Notes: generated by a model from the sequence alone, not told the origin. A stretch of 64,000 nucleotides of DNA from Candidatus Chloroploca asiatica (GCF_002532075.1 NZ_LYXE01000086.1:1-64000); one strand, 5' to 3'; numbered from the stretch's first letter, positions 15,635-24,407 are shown. A program made the numbers and translations.

Positions 15635-18634
15635 TCAACTCTGACTCGTCGTCGTGGTATTGAGCGGATGCCATGCGCCCTGAGCGATGGGCTCTTGGAG
15701 GGCGAAGGTGTAGCGGCCCAAGACATTGATGTGGGCGTAGCCAAGCGGCGAGAGCCGCGCCACGTCGGCAGCGAGAACCGGCTGGCCAGTGGCGCGAAGA
15801 TGATCCAGGACTCGCTCCATGTACATGGTGTTCCAGACAATGATCGCATTCACCACGAGACCGAGCGCCGTGAGCTGATCTTCTTGCCCTTCACGGTAAC
15901 GTTGGCGCAATTCGCCCCGCTGCCCGTGGAAGACCACCCGGGCCAAGCGATTACGGCCCTCGCCGCGGTTGAGTTGGGTCAAAATCCGTCGGCGGTACGC
16001 TTCGTCGTTGAGGTAGTTCAGGAGGAAGAGGGTCTTGATCACCTGCCCGAGTTCCTGAAATGCGCGCGCGAGTTTCGTGGGCTGCTTGCCGCGCTGGAGG
16101 GTGCGCATCAGCGTTTCGATGTGACAGGATCCCATCGTCAGCGAACCAGCAATGCGCAGCATGTCGTCCCAGTGCTCGACGATGCGCTGGGGCTGGATAC
16201 GATGGGTCGCCAGGTCGTTCAGCACGCCGTAGTCAGCTTTACGGTCGATGCGCCAGAAGCGCGCGCCGCCAATGTCGCGCAGCCGGGGGCTGAACTGGAA
16301 GCCAAGCAGCCAGAGCAGCCCAAAGATGATATCGGTGTACGCTCCGGTATCGGTCATAATCTCGCGGGGATGCAGTGGGGTCTGCTGGCCGAGCAGGACG
16401 CTGAGTAACACCAGGGAGTCACGCAGGGTGCCGGTAACGACCATGCCGTGCAGCCCGCTATACTGATCGGCAGTGAGGTTGTAGAAGGTGATGCCACGCT
16501 CCTTCCCGAAATACTCCGGGTTTGAGGCGGCATGCACGGTGCGCAAGGGCACCACAAAGCGCACCCCATCGGCGGAAGCGACCTCGCCATGCCCCCACTG
16601 CTGGGTGAGCGGGAGCTGACGGTGGGCCTCAACGAGCTGGGCATTGGCCTGCTGGAGGGTCTCGCTGCGCACGAAGTGCTGCTGCACCCAGCGGAGCCGA
16701 TCCTCCCGGAGCGCTGGGATGGTTGGGCTGATCAGGGGGGCGAGGCCAATGTTGCAGGCATCGCCTACCAGGATTGCGCAAAGGCTGACAGCCAAGCGCT
16801 CGACGGTGGGAGGACGTTCGTTCAGGTGGGTGAAAGCGTCGAGGAAGCCCGTGCGCTGATGGACTTCCAGCAGGAGTTCGGGGAGGTCAACGCGTGGAAG
16901 GAGCGTGGCGACCTGATCGCGCAGCGCAATGAGGCTGGCTGGCTCTTCCAAGCGTTCGAGGGGGCTCAGCACCAAATCCGGTTTGCCATCCACCGTCGTG
17001 ATCGTCACGGCGGCATTGGTCGGGAGGGCGGCAACCGTGGTTGCATAGGCGTGGGCGAGCTTCTCGGTAAGGTGGGCCATCGCCTGCTCGCCGTCGGCGG
17101 GATGATTCAAGGCCCGACAGACCTGCGCGCGGGCCGCCTCCCAAGCGTCGCCGTGGAGCATGCCCAGGCGTGGGTCGGCGTAGCGCAGGCTGGGCGTCAC
17201 GAACACCTCACGCCGACGGATTGCGGTGACGAGTTGATCCAGGACGCAGTAGGTGTAGCCAATGCGGTCAGCCTGTTTGTCGGTGATGAGCGCATAGGGA
17301 CGCCATGCGGAGGTGACCACCTGGAGCGGGGCATCCGCGAAGGTGGTACTGCGGCGTTTTTCGACCCGTTGGAGGTACTGGTAGGCGTGCAGGACGCGCT
17401 TCCCAGCGGGGAGGGCATCGAACTGCATGGTGGCAAACAGGCGTGGGCGAAAGCGGCTCACCCGCCGGTAGCGATCCACCAGCGCGTCGTACGTCGTATC
17501 GGCCGGAGGGCGGGCCAGGGCGCGTACGCGGGCCACCACATCGGTCAGCGTGGTGGCCGCAACCTGAGCGGATACCGCCGTACGCACATCCGCCGCCGCA
17601 ATGGCGGGGTCAAGGATGATCGTGGCGACCTCGGCCAAGCACAGCGCGGCGGTATCCAGATCGTGCAGGGTGCGCAAACGGGTCTGCGTCCCGGCCTTGG
17701 TTGCCTCGGCGAGCAGGGCGCTCAGCACTTCGTCGAGGAGATCAAGGATAGAGTCGTGCGCCAACGCGACGAGGCTATGCAGAGCGGCACGCAGGGTCGC
17801 GGCCCGGCGTGGCGCGGACATGCGCGCGAGCGTCTGGGCCTTGGCGGTCAGCGCCACGCGCGCCAGGGCATGCAGCCGGCTGTGGGGGATGCGTGGCGGC
17901 AGCGCGGGGGTGAGGGGCAGAGTGCGGATGTGGGTCAGGTGGTTTAGGGCATCGAGAAGGCCCTGACTACTGGGCATGCTGGGGAGGCGCCGAATCTGCT
18001 CGAACGGCGTGAGCGTGGCATCGGGGGTGACGACGAGCAGCGTATCAAGCTGCTGGCATTGGGCTGGGGTGAGGTCACGGGTCAGCATGCGCCACACGCG
18101 TTCGCTAGCCCGATCGCGCACCCGGGCCACATCGCGCGCCAGCGTGGTGATGCCGGGGAGCAGCACCTGCGCGGCGCGGAGCCAGATGACCGCACGCTCG
18201 AAGAGCAGACTGGGACGTTCGGTGCCCAGCCAGGCCCGCGTAAAGAGCCAGCGCAGGAAGCGTCGCTTGCGCTGCGGATCGGGGTAGTCGACATAGCCGT
18301 AACGCGCGCGAATGTCGACGGTGTGGAGCCACCGCATGTCCGAGCCCTGGTAGCGGGCCAGGTGGTCGGAGGGCGTGATGGCGAGTTGCTGCGCGAGGGT
18401 CGTCACCAGAATGGGTGGGACATCGGCAGGGTTCTGGCGAAACGTGCCGGTGCAGCGGACGGTGGCAAGTTGCACGGCGTAGCCGAGGCGTGTATGATCA
18501 GCACGCAGCGCGGCGATGACGGCCCGATCGGTGGCGTCAAGATAGGCGTGGCGGGCAAGGTCGTCGGCGGAGAGGGGCTCAGGGAAGGCGGCATAGCGCG
18601 CCTCTTGAGCGGGTGAGAGATACGTGACGGGCAC
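15635..18634 (-). CDS. tnpA: Tn3-family transposase
   Basis: 999 residues, the normal length for Tn3 TnpA. The N-terminus (MPVTYLSPAQEARYAAFPEP) matches the DUF4158 region. The C-terminal DDE domain includes IMTDTGAYTDIIFGLLWLLG, FSPRLRDIGGARFWR and the helix NAIIVWNTMYMERVL, which carries the last acidic residue. It is intact from start to stop. Transcription runs toward the left inverted repeat. It catalyses replicative transposition by co-integrate formation, and the neighbouring recombinase at 18778 would resolve the co-integrate. Confidence 0.96.
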   Translation of the reverse strand: MPVTYLSPAQEARYAAFPEPLSADDLARHAYLDATDRAVIAALRADHTRLGYAVQLATVRCTGTFRQNPADVPPILVTTLAQQLAITPSDHLARYQGSDMRWLHTVDIRARYGYVDYPDPQRKRRFLRWLFTRAWLGTERPSLLFERAVIWLRAAQVLLPGITTLARDVARVRDRASERVWRMLTRDLTPAQCQQLDTLLVVTPDATLTPFEQIRRLPSMPSSQGLLDALNHLTHIRTLPLTPALPPRIPHSRLHALARVALTAKAQTLARMSAPRRAATLRAALHSLVALAHDSILDLLDEVLSALLAEATKAGTQTRLRTLHDLDTAALCLAEVATIILDPAIAAADVRTAVSAQVAATTLTDVVARVRALARPPADTTYDALVDRYRRVSRFRPRLFATMQFDALPAGKRVLHAYQYLQRVEKRRSTTFADAPLQVVTSAWRPYALITDKQADRIGYTYCVLDQLVTAIRRREVFVTPSLRYADPRLGMLHGDAWEAARAQVCRALNHPADGEQAMAHLTEKLAHAYATTVAALPTNAAVTITTVDGKPDLVLSPLERLEEPASLIALRDQVATLLPRVDLPELLLEVHQRTGFLDAFTHLNERPPTVERLAVSLCAILVGDACNIGLAPLISPTIPALREDRLRWVQQHFVRSETLQQANAQLVEAHRQLPLTQQWGHGEVASADGVRFVVPLRTVHAASNPEYFGKERGITFYNLTADQYSGLHGMVVTGTLRDSLVLLSVLLGQQTPLHPREIMTDTGAYTDIIFGLLWLLGFQFSPRLRDIGGARFWRIDRKADYGVLNDLATHRIQPQRIVEHWDDMLRIAGSLTMGSCHIETLMRTLQRGKQPTKLARAFQELGQVIKTLFLLNYLNDEAYRRRILTQLNRGEGRNRLARVVFHGQRGELRQRYREGQEDQLTALGLVVNAIIVWNTMYMERVLDHLRATGQPVLAADVARLSPLGYAHINVLGRYTFALQEPIAQGAWHPLNTTTTSQS

Positions 18635-18777
18635 GATGGAACCTCAGGGGTGGGCGCGAATTCCTGCGAGAATGAACGTTCTCACAGTAAACGCGGTCAG
18701 AGCCCCGGATTGGGAAGCCTTCAACGCCTTCCCCAGATGTGCCGCCAGAGCAGGATTATCACAGGAATGAGACGCTG
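18635..18777. promoter_or_regulatory. Candidate internal resolution site and divergent promoters
   Basis: 143 bp between the divergent tnpA and recombinase genes. It contains the near-palindrome GAGAATGAACGTTCTC (about 18668-18683) and GGGAAG...CTTCCC (18712-18733). In Tn3 elements with a TnpI-type recombinase the IRS/DR site lies exactly here. The individual boxes are my guess. Confidence 0.55.
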
Positions 18778-19659
18778 ATGGAGACGTTACCGCTCCCCGA
18801 GGCCATCGCGCGCTTCCTCGCCGACCTCCAGCGGGCCGCGTGCTCGCCCCATACCACGCGCGCCTACCGGACAGAACTGAATCACCTCGTCGCCTGCCAC
18901 ACCGGCCCCGTTGGGGCAATTTCCGTCGACGTGGTGCGGGCGGCCCTGGCTCGCCGCGACGGACGGAGCCCCGCGAGCCGTGCTCGAACCATGGCCGCGC
19001 TGAATAGCTTCCTCACCTGGGCGGTCAAACACGACCTGCTCGACGCGAACCCGCTCATCAAGCTGAACCGGGTGAAGGTGCCGGAGCCAGGGCCACGTGG
19101 CGTGCCGCGCGACCAGATTGACGCGGTGCTGAAGGGTATCCCTCGCGACAACCTGCGCGACCTGCTCCTGTTTCGGCTGCTCGCCGAGACCGGGCTGCGC
19201 ATCAGTGAGGCACTCCAGCTCGATGTGGACGATCTCGACTTGACCCGGGACGACGAACACCTGCACGTGCTCGGGAAGGGTGGCCATCGACGTACCGTGC
19301 TGCTCGACGACCCGAAGCTGGTGACCCTGCTGCGGCGCTACCTTAAGGAGACGCAGGCGCGGCACGGGCCGCTGTTCCGGGCGCTGAAGAACGGCGACGG
19401 CCAGCCGCTGCGCTACCAGACGGTTCAGGCGCGCTGGGCTTCCTACTGCGGCAAAGCTGGTGTTGAGTGCTCCCTGCACCAGCTTCGCCACAGCCACGCG
19501 ACCGCCCTCGTCCAGGACGGGGTGAGCTTGGCGACGATCCGCAAGCGCCTAGGCCACAAGCATATCCAGACGACACTGCGCTACGCTGAGCAGAGCGATG
19601 CAGCGTCTGATACAGAGCTTCGTGCTCGGCGCCGGCGAGTTCTGAGCCGCAAGAGCTAG
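18778..19659 (+). CDS. Tyrosine recombinase acting as Tn3 resolvase (TnpI-like)
   Basis: 293 residues from the ATG at 18778, which begins METLPLPEAIARFLADLQRA like XerC/D-type proteins; an earlier in-frame ATG at 18739 is possible. The N-terminal domain is the helical core-binding fold. The catalytic residues are all present: Arg in ETGLRISEAL, Lys in LGKGGHRRTV, HxxR in LHQLRHSH, His in LGHKHIQTT and the nucleophile in LRYAEQSD. The length and intact motifs fit a resolvase that resolves co-integrates at the adjacent intergenic site. It is divergent from tnpA. Confidence 0.9.
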   Translation: METLPLPEAIARFLADLQRAACSPHTTRAYRTELNHLVACHTGPVGAISVDVVRAALARRDGRSPASRARTMAALNSFLTWAVKHDLLDANPLIKLNRVKVPEPGPRGVPRDQIDAVLKGIPRDNLRDLLLFRLLAETGLRISEALQLDVDDLDLTRDDEHLHVLGKGGHRRTVLLDDPKLVTLLRRYLKETQARHGPLFRALKNGDGQPLRYQTVQARWASYCGKAGVECSLHQLRHSHATALVQDGVSLATIRKRLGHKHIQTTLRYAEQSDAASDTELRARRRRVLSRKS

Positions 19660-19748
19660 CGGGCATGAGGAGGCTGTTTTCATGAGGATATGCGTGTCGT
19701 AGACCGTACTGCTGGCATAATTGCAAAGACAAACGGGAGAGAGTCCGT

Positions 19749-20144
19749 ATGCATCCTGTGATTGATAATCTGGACTTCGGAAAGGTCGGAAGTTACACCT
19801 CCGTTGCCGAGGTCGCCCAGTCTCTCAAGAGAACGCACGGCGACGCACAGCGATCAGCAGCGGCCGCTTACGGAATGGCTTTGGCTGCTGTCGGCGCCAT
19901 GACTGGCGGCAAGTATCGGGATGATGCGCTTGAGGTATTGAATGTGCTGGTACGGGCGAAGGCCGAGATTGATATCGCCGCTCTTCATCTCCGGCCAGTC
20001 GTACATGTTACGTCGTGTATACTTTTGGCGGCTCAGTGTTTTGCGGATGAGGCAACCATCCCCTGCACAGAATGGCCCACACAAGAAGAAATTGCCGAAG
20101 TGGTTTGTCGTCAAGCGCAGAAGTACGCATTAAGCGCGCAGTAG
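19749..20144 (+). CDS. Tn3 passenger gene, unknown function
   Basis: 131 residues starting MHPVIDNLDFGKVGSYTSVAE, with GGGAGAGAG upstream as ribosome-binding site. It is predicted mostly helical, with small-residue patches (AAAAYGMALAAVGAMTGG) and scattered cysteines late in the protein. I see no membrane segment, helix-turn-helix or catalytic motif. It is the only gene in the transposon beyond the transposition functions and lies between the recombinase and the right inverted repeat, where passengers of small Tn3 elements usually sit. It is not a recognisable resistance or toxin gene. Confidence 0.65.
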   Translation: MHPVIDNLDFGKVGSYTSVAEVAQSLKRTHGDAQRSAAAAYGMALAAVGAMTGGKYRDDALEVLNVLVRAKAEIDIAALHLRPVVHVTSCILLAAQCFADEATIPCTEWPTQEEIAEVVCRQAQKYALSAQ

Positions 20145-20312
20145 CACAAAGTGCCGGGATCAATGGCATGAGAACAAAAAGAGCTTTGGTTTAAGCTCAA
20201 GCGAACAAGGCCAGGAATCGCCTAACCATGGGCTGAAGTCGACGGGAGAACCGTACCTGATCTCCCGCGGCTCAGTCCGGTCGTTAGGGCAGCAAGCCCC
20301 TACACGTTCTCG

Positions 20313-20350
20313 CTTATTCGTATTTCCCGTTCCGATTCTACCGGGAGCCC
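20313..20350 (-). repeat. Tn3-family right inverted repeat
   Basis: Reverse complement of the left repeat with three mismatches. It ends at 20350 directly before the GTGATC duplication. Confidence 0.95.
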
Positions 20351-20356
20351 GTGATC

Positions 20357-20569
20357 CTGCATTGCCAGTTCATCCTGCAGCCCGTGCTGCGATCCGATTC
20401 CCAGAAGGGCTTTACGGTACTCCCGCGTCGCTGGGTCGTAGAACGTACCTTCGCCTGGCTGACCCAGTGCCGCCGCTTGAGCAGGGACTACGAGGTGCTG
20501 CCAGCCAGCAGCGAGGCGATGATTTACCTTGCGATGACCCGCCTGATGCTACGGAGATTGGCCCCATGA
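20357..20569 (+). pseudogene. IS5-family transposase, C-terminal part (split)
   Basis: In frame with the N-terminal part once the transposon and one GTGATC are removed. It gives [19 protein letters not shown] and then the conserved IS5 block [20 protein letters not shown] with the third catalytic acidic residue, ending at 20569 just inside the right inverted repeat of the IS. No ribosome-binding site precedes it, so it should not be made alone. Confidence 0.9.
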
Positions 20570-20590
20570 CCCTTTTCAGACAGCTTCTTA

Positions 20591-20863
20591 GGGGGCTGTA
20601 TCGCCCATACGCTAGATGAACTGCGCAGCATCGCCAACGATGTGGGACGAGCCGGGGGCCATGCGCAGATCGCGACTGGCACGCTCGCGATGCTGTGTCC
20701 GTGGTTGGATGTTCCGTATGCCATTGATCGCTTCGTGGGTCGCCAGCCTGAGAATAAAAGCTTGCCGCACCCAACGTGGACGGTTGCTTGTGGGCAACCC
20801 TGCGAACTCGTCCCAGTTCAGCTTGAGCTTGGCCGCCACTTCATTGACAAAACTCCACGCTAA
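20591..20863 (+). other. Possible remnant of an interrupted gene
   Basis: From the IS right end a plus-strand frame stays open to the stop at 20861-20863 and reads in a protein-like way (HTLDELRSIANDVGRAGGHA, then LCPWLDVPYAIDRFVGRQPE). No matching 5' part is visible left of the IS. A minus-strand frame (20612-20839) also exists and looks less convincing. I cannot name a family. Confidence 0.3.
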
Positions 20864-20878
20864 TGATACTTTATATCA
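20864..20878. promoter_or_regulatory. TGATA-N5-TATCA dyad upstream of metal importer
   Basis: TGATACTTTATATCA lies 43 bp before the substrate-binding protein start. An imperfect GATAC/GTATC pair overlaps it. The position suits a metalloregulator (Fur/Zur/MntR-type) operator. The regulator is not identifiable. Confidence 0.4.
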
Positions 20879-20920
20879 GTAACGTATCGATATCCTGGAA
20901 GAAGAGAGAAAGCGTTTCCT

Positions 20921-21847
20921 ATGTTCACCCACATGGCTCTCCACCTGTCCACCCAACGCTACCGATGGGGTGCTTTCGTGATGGTTCTGTTGCTATTGAC
21001 CGCGTGTGGGCAACCACAGGCCGCCGCGCCCATGGTCGAAGCCCCTGACGCGCCTGCTGAAGCAGTGGTCGCCGAACCAATGCAAGTAATGGTCAGCATC
21101 CTTCCCCAGAAGTACTTTGTCGAGCGGGTTGGCGGCGACCGCGTTCAGGTCAGCGTGATGGTTCCCCCCGGGAGTTCGCCCGCCACGTATGAGCCGACGC
21201 CAGCGCAGATGACGGCGTTGAGTCAGGCGCAGGCCTATTTCAGCATTGGTGTCCCGTTCGAGAAGGCCTGGCTCGAGCGCATCCAGGCCGCCAACGCGAC
21301 GATGCAACGCGTTGATACGACGGCAGGAATCGAGCGCATGCCAATGGGGGCCAGTTCCGAGAATCTTGATCCGCATGTCTGGCTGTCGCCGACCCTGGTC
21401 AAGACTCAGGCCGAGATCATTGCCGCGACGCTGAGCGACCTCGACCCTTCTGCCGCACCAATGTATGCGAGTCGGCTTGCTGACTTTAGCGCCGACATTG
21501 ATGCGCTTGACACCTCCATTCGCACTACCCTTGACGGGGTGAGCCAGCGCAAGTTTATGGTCTTTCACCCAGCATGGGGCTATTTTGCCCGTGACTATGA
21601 CCTCGAGCAAATCCCAGTTGAAGTTGGCGGCCAAGAGCCGAGCGCGGCTGAACTCGCCGCACTGATTGATCGTGCCCAGACTGAGGGCATCACCGTGATT
21701 TTTGCCCAGCCCGAGTTTAGCACCCGCGCTGCCGAAACGATCGCAAGCCAGATCGGTGGCGAAGTCATGCTGATCAGTCCGCTCAATCCCGACTGGCTCG
21801 GCAATCTGCAGATGGTCGCCGACACCTTTGCCCGTGTGCTCGAGTGA
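20921..21847 (+). CDS. Metal ABC transporter substrate-binding lipoprotein (ZnuA/TroA family)
   Basis: 308 residues with a lipoprotein signal ending LLLLTACG, so it should be anchored outside the membrane. The TroA fold is evident from VMVSILPQKYFVERVGGDR and the long central helix. Expected ligands are His in DPHVWLSP, His in VFHPAWGYFARDY and the acidic residue of AQPEFSTRAAE. The usual first His (in G-x-x-PH-x-YEP) is replaced: the motif reads SSPATYEPTP. There is no His-rich loop, which argues against a high-capacity zinc protein. It is the first gene of a three-gene importer. Zn, Mn and Fe cannot be told apart from sequence. Confidence 0.88.
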   Translation: MFTHMALHLSTQRYRWGAFVMVLLLLTACGQPQAAAPMVEAPDAPAEAVVAEPMQVMVSILPQKYFVERVGGDRVQVSVMVPPGSSPATYEPTPAQMTALSQAQAYFSIGVPFEKAWLERIQAANATMQRVDTTAGIERMPMGASSENLDPHVWLSPTLVKTQAEIIAATLSDLDPSAAPMYASRLADFSADIDALDTSIRTTLDGVSQRKFMVFHPAWGYFARDYDLEQIPVEVGGQEPSAAELAALIDRAQTEGITVIFAQPEFSTRAAETIASQIGGEVMLISPLNPDWLGNLQMVADTFARVLE

Positions 21848-21893
21848 CCTCGCTTCTGCTCTCGGTAGTGGCTTCGACGTTTTCCGGCCTTCC

Positions 21894-21971
21894 GCCCCCC
21901 TCCCAACCTCCCCCCGCTGGGGGCAGGAGTCGGACTCCCTCCCCCAGCGGGGGGAGGGCTGGGGAGGGGGG
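21894..21971. repeat. Large inverted repeat (REP-like hairpin)
   Basis: Two ~38-bp arms built on CCTCCCCCCGCTGGGGG face each other with almost no loop, in the 212-bp gap between the binding-protein and ATPase genes. It could form a strong hairpin that lowers downstream expression. The G/C-tract composition is typical of dispersed REP-type repeats. Confidence 0.7.
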
Positions 21972-22059
21972 AAATAGGGGGAAATTTACTTCCCAGACCA
22001 CTAATCCACCCGCACCCTCGTGCTAACGAAGCCTATGTGCGCGGGTTCTGCTGGATGGA

Positions 22060-22878
22060 ATGTTGCATAGAAGATGGATCAGGATTGTGATAGAACAGGA
22101 CAAGAGTCACGTGCCGGTTGTTGACGTGCGCGGGCTGTGGGCTAGCTATGAGCGTGAGCCGGTGTTGGAGGATGTGCAACTGACGATCAGGCCAGGTGAT
22201 TTTATCGGGCTGATCGGCCCCAATGGTGGCGGCAAGAGTACGCTGCTCAAGGTATTGCTTGGCCTGATGCCACCCACGCGTGGCGAGGTACGACTGTTTG
22301 GCGAGCCGCCCGCCCAAGGGCGGCGGCTGGTTGGCTATGTGCCGCAAGCCTTTGCGTTTGATCGGGCCTTTCCGATTCGGGTACGCGAAGTTGTGCGCAT
22401 GGGACGGCTGAGCCGACGTGGTCTGGGGCGGCGCTACAATGCAGCCGATGATGCCGCCGTGCGCGTTGCGCTCGAACAGGTTGACGCCTGGCATCTGCGC
22501 GACCGCCCCTTCGGTGACCTCTCGGGCGGTCAGCGTCAACGCGCCTTGGTGGCACGTGCGCTCGCCGCTGAGCCGCAACTGCTCATCCTTGATGAGCCAA
22601 CGGCGAGCGTTGATCCCCAGGGACGAGCCGACCTCTATACCATTCTCCGTGAACTCAATATCCACCTCACCATTCTCCTGGTGACGCACGATATGCTCGC
22701 GATCTCGAGCTATGTCAAAACCGTTGGCTGCCTCAACCGACGGTTGATCTACCATGGCACGCAGGAGGTAACCGCTGAGATGATCGATCTGGGCTATCCA
22801 TGTCCGGTTGAATTGATTGCCCATGGCCTACCACACCGCGTACTTGCTACCCACCCAACCCACCGTGAGGAGACATAA
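22060..22878 (+). CDS. Metal ABC transporter ATP-binding protein (ZnuC family)
   Basis: 272 residues in this frame from ATG 22060; a GTG at about 22087 is an alternative start. The Walker A is GPNGGGKST, the Q-loop is GYVPQAFAFD, the signature is LSGGQRQR, the Walker B is LLILDEPTASVD and the switch His is in LVTHDM. The family marks (ASYEREPVLEDVQL, LLKVLLGLMPPTRGEV) fit the Mn/Zn importer subfamily. It is separated from the binding protein by a strong hairpin and followed after 2 bp by the permease gene. It powers the importer from the cytoplasmic face. Confidence 0.93.
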   Translation: MLHRRWIRIVIEQDKSHVPVVDVRGLWASYEREPVLEDVQLTIRPGDFIGLIGPNGGGKSTLLKVLLGLMPPTRGEVRLFGEPPAQGRRLVGYVPQAFAFDRAFPIRVREVVRMGRLSRRGLGRRYNAADDAAVRVALEQVDAWHLRDRPFGDLSGGQRQRALVARALAAEPQLLILDEPTASVDPQGRADLYTILRELNIHLTILLVTHDMLAISSYVKTVGCLNRRLIYHGTQEVTAEMIDLGYPCPVELIAHGLPHRVLATHPTHREET

Positions 22879-22880
22879 CC

Positions 22881-23711
22881 ATGATCGAGGCGCTCCAGTA
22901 CGAATTTATGCGCAATGCGCTTGCGGCCGGCCTGCTCGTCAGCATTGCCTGCGGCATCATTGGCACCTTCGTGGTCCTGAATCGGATTGTCTTTATCAGC
23001 GGCGGCATTGCCCACGCCGCGTATGGTGGGGTGGGGCTCGGCTACTTTTTTGGCTTCAGCCCCGTGCTCGGAGCGGCTGGCTTTGGCCTGGTCGCGGCGC
23101 TGGGCATGGGCCTGGTGCAGCGGCATACCCGCCAACGGGCGGATACCCTGATCGGTGTGCTCTGGGCCTTTGGCATGGCGGTCGGGATCATCCTGATTGA
23201 TCTGAGTCCCGGCTACAAAGCCGATCTGCTCAGCTATCTCTTTGGCAGCATCCTGGCGGTCCCAACCAGCGATCTCTGGCTGATGGTAATCTTGAACCTG
23301 GTGATTGTCACGCTGGTGAGTATGCTCTACAAAGAATTGCTGGCGCTCTCGTTCGATGAGACCTACGCCACCGTTGCGAACGTTCCCGTCGGAGCGCTCT
23401 CGTTCGTCCTTATTGCGCTGATTGCCCTCACCGTCGTGATGATGATGCGTGTCGTTGGCCTGATTATGGTCATTGCCTTGCTGAGCATCCCGGCGGCGAT
23501 CGCCGGGCAATTTGTGCGTGACATGCGAGCAATGATGATCCTGGCAAGTGGGTTCGGCATGCTCTTTACCACCAGCGGCTTGTGGCTCTCCTATCGCTTA
23601 AACCTCACTTCGGGGTCAACCATCATTCTGGTCAGCACCCTGGCCTTCGCGCTCAGCTTGCTCATCCGCGCCTTGATCAGGCGCAGCGCAACGCAGAGGC
23701 CGCAGCTATAA
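22881..23711 (+). CDS. Metal ABC transporter permease (ZnuB family)
   Basis: 276 residues starting at ATG 22881 after GAGGAG seven bases upstream. About eight hydrophobic segments are visible, starting with the typical MIEALQYEFMRNALAAGLLV, then GGIAHAAYGGVGLGYF and the coupling region SFDETYATV. These are hallmarks of the ABC-3 permease family. It completes the binding protein-ATPase-permease set. The order and spacing suggest one transcript starting upstream of 20921. Confidence 0.93.
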   Translation: MIEALQYEFMRNALAAGLLVSIACGIIGTFVVLNRIVFISGGIAHAAYGGVGLGYFFGFSPVLGAAGFGLVAALGMGLVQRHTRQRADTLIGVLWAFGMAVGIILIDLSPGYKADLLSYLFGSILAVPTSDLWLMVILNLVIVTLVSMLYKELLALSFDETYATVANVPVGALSFVLIALIALTVVMMMRVVGLIMVIALLSIPAAIAGQFVRDMRAMMILASGFGMLFTTSGLWLSYRLNLTSGSTIILVSTLAFALSLLIRALIRRSATQRPQL

Positions 23712-23723
23712 GACCATTTTGGA

Positions 23724-23744
23724 TTTTAGATTTTAGGTTTTAGA
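23724..23744. repeat. Short heptamer array (RTTTTAG)3
   Basis: ATTTTAG ATTTTAG GTTTTAG in direct order just after the permease stop. The 7-bp period matches other arrays in this window. Confidence 0.6.
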
Positions 23745-23857
23745 TTGCCGCGCATGGCGTTCCAATGAGCTCTGGCAGCAATACCTATCCGGATTGCTCA
23801 ATTCCAATTGGTATAATACAGGGAGGTTTCAGCATACGGGAAAGTTCCAGGCGCTTG

Positions 23858-24274
23858 ATGTTTCGTACCGTGCCCCGGATCGTGCTTTGGATAGGCATTT
23901 TCTTGATCATCCTCGGGCTGATCGGACGCTATCTGATCGGCCTGCGTGGGGTCAGTTCCTTGATTCCCGCTATCTTTGGGATGCCCATTGCCTTGCTGGG
24001 CTTTCTGGCGACTGAACCAACCTACCACAAATCCTCGATGCGAGGGGTAACAGGCTTAGCCTTGCTGGGCCTCCTGATCAACCTTCACGTCATCCCCCTT
24101 TTGCGCGCCCTGCTGCATGGGGAACCGATCCCCGACAGCATCACATCAATCATCGCCCGCAGCACCATGCTCTTCTTGTGTGGCCTGCTCTTGATGGTCT
24201 GTGGTGCCATGTACGTCACTGCCGGGTGGAAGCGGCTCCGTGGAAGCGGCTCCGTGGATGAAGGATCACCCTGA
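23858..24274 (+). CDS. Small membrane protein, unknown function
   Basis: 138 residues if read from the ATG at 23858 (MFRTVPRIVLWIGIFLIILG); the frame is open back to 23765. Four hydrophobic segments: RIVLWIGIFLIILGLIGRYL, SLIPAIFGMPIALLGFLA, GVTGLALLGLLINLHVI and STMLFLCGLLLMVCGAMY. The ribosome-binding site is not clear. It lies between the metal importer and the regulator gene in the same direction, separated by gaps that make co-transcription uncertain. No family recognised. Confidence 0.6.
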   Translation: MFRTVPRIVLWIGIFLIILGLIGRYLIGLRGVSSLIPAIFGMPIALLGFLATEPTYHKSSMRGVTGLALLGLLINLHVIPLLRALLHGEPIPDSITSIIARSTMLFLCGLLLMVCGAMYVTAGWKRLRGSGSVDEGSP

Positions 24275-24407
24275 AGCTCACGTAGGCGGGTGGGATGCTA
24301 GTGCTCCCAGTGACATAGCTACACGGTGCATCTGGCTCAGCAGTTCGCGCAAGGCTCTGAGTTGTTCACGCCCCGGCCCGATCCGCTATAGTTGCCGAAA
24401 TACAACA

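Larger units (their letters stand above)
15583..20350. mobile_element. Complete Tn3-family transposon, 4768 bp
   Basis: Bounded by 38-bp inverted repeats that start GGGCTCCCGG and end in the Tn3-typical TAAG. GTGATC is repeated directly at 15577-15582 and 20351-20356 (the family duplicates 5 bp; one base may be coincidence). Contents: TnpA (minus), a short intergenic resolution-site candidate, a tyrosine recombinase (plus) and one passenger gene (plus). The recombinase-type resolvase places it near Tn4430-like members in layout. Confidence 0.93.
14958..20588. mobile_element. IS5-family element interrupted by a Tn3-family transposon
   Basis: The outer ends are inverted repeats AGAAGCTGTCTGAAAAGGGT (14958 onward, and its complement ending at 20588), flanked by TA on both sides. 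Removing 15583-20350 and one 6-bp duplication leaves about 857 bp encoding one continuous DDE transposase, the usual size for IS5-type elements. Confidence 0.9.

Noticed and set aside
15635-18634. Long plus-strand frames (for example 16532-17947, 471 aa)
   Set aside because: Antisense to the clearly assigned Tn3 transposase.
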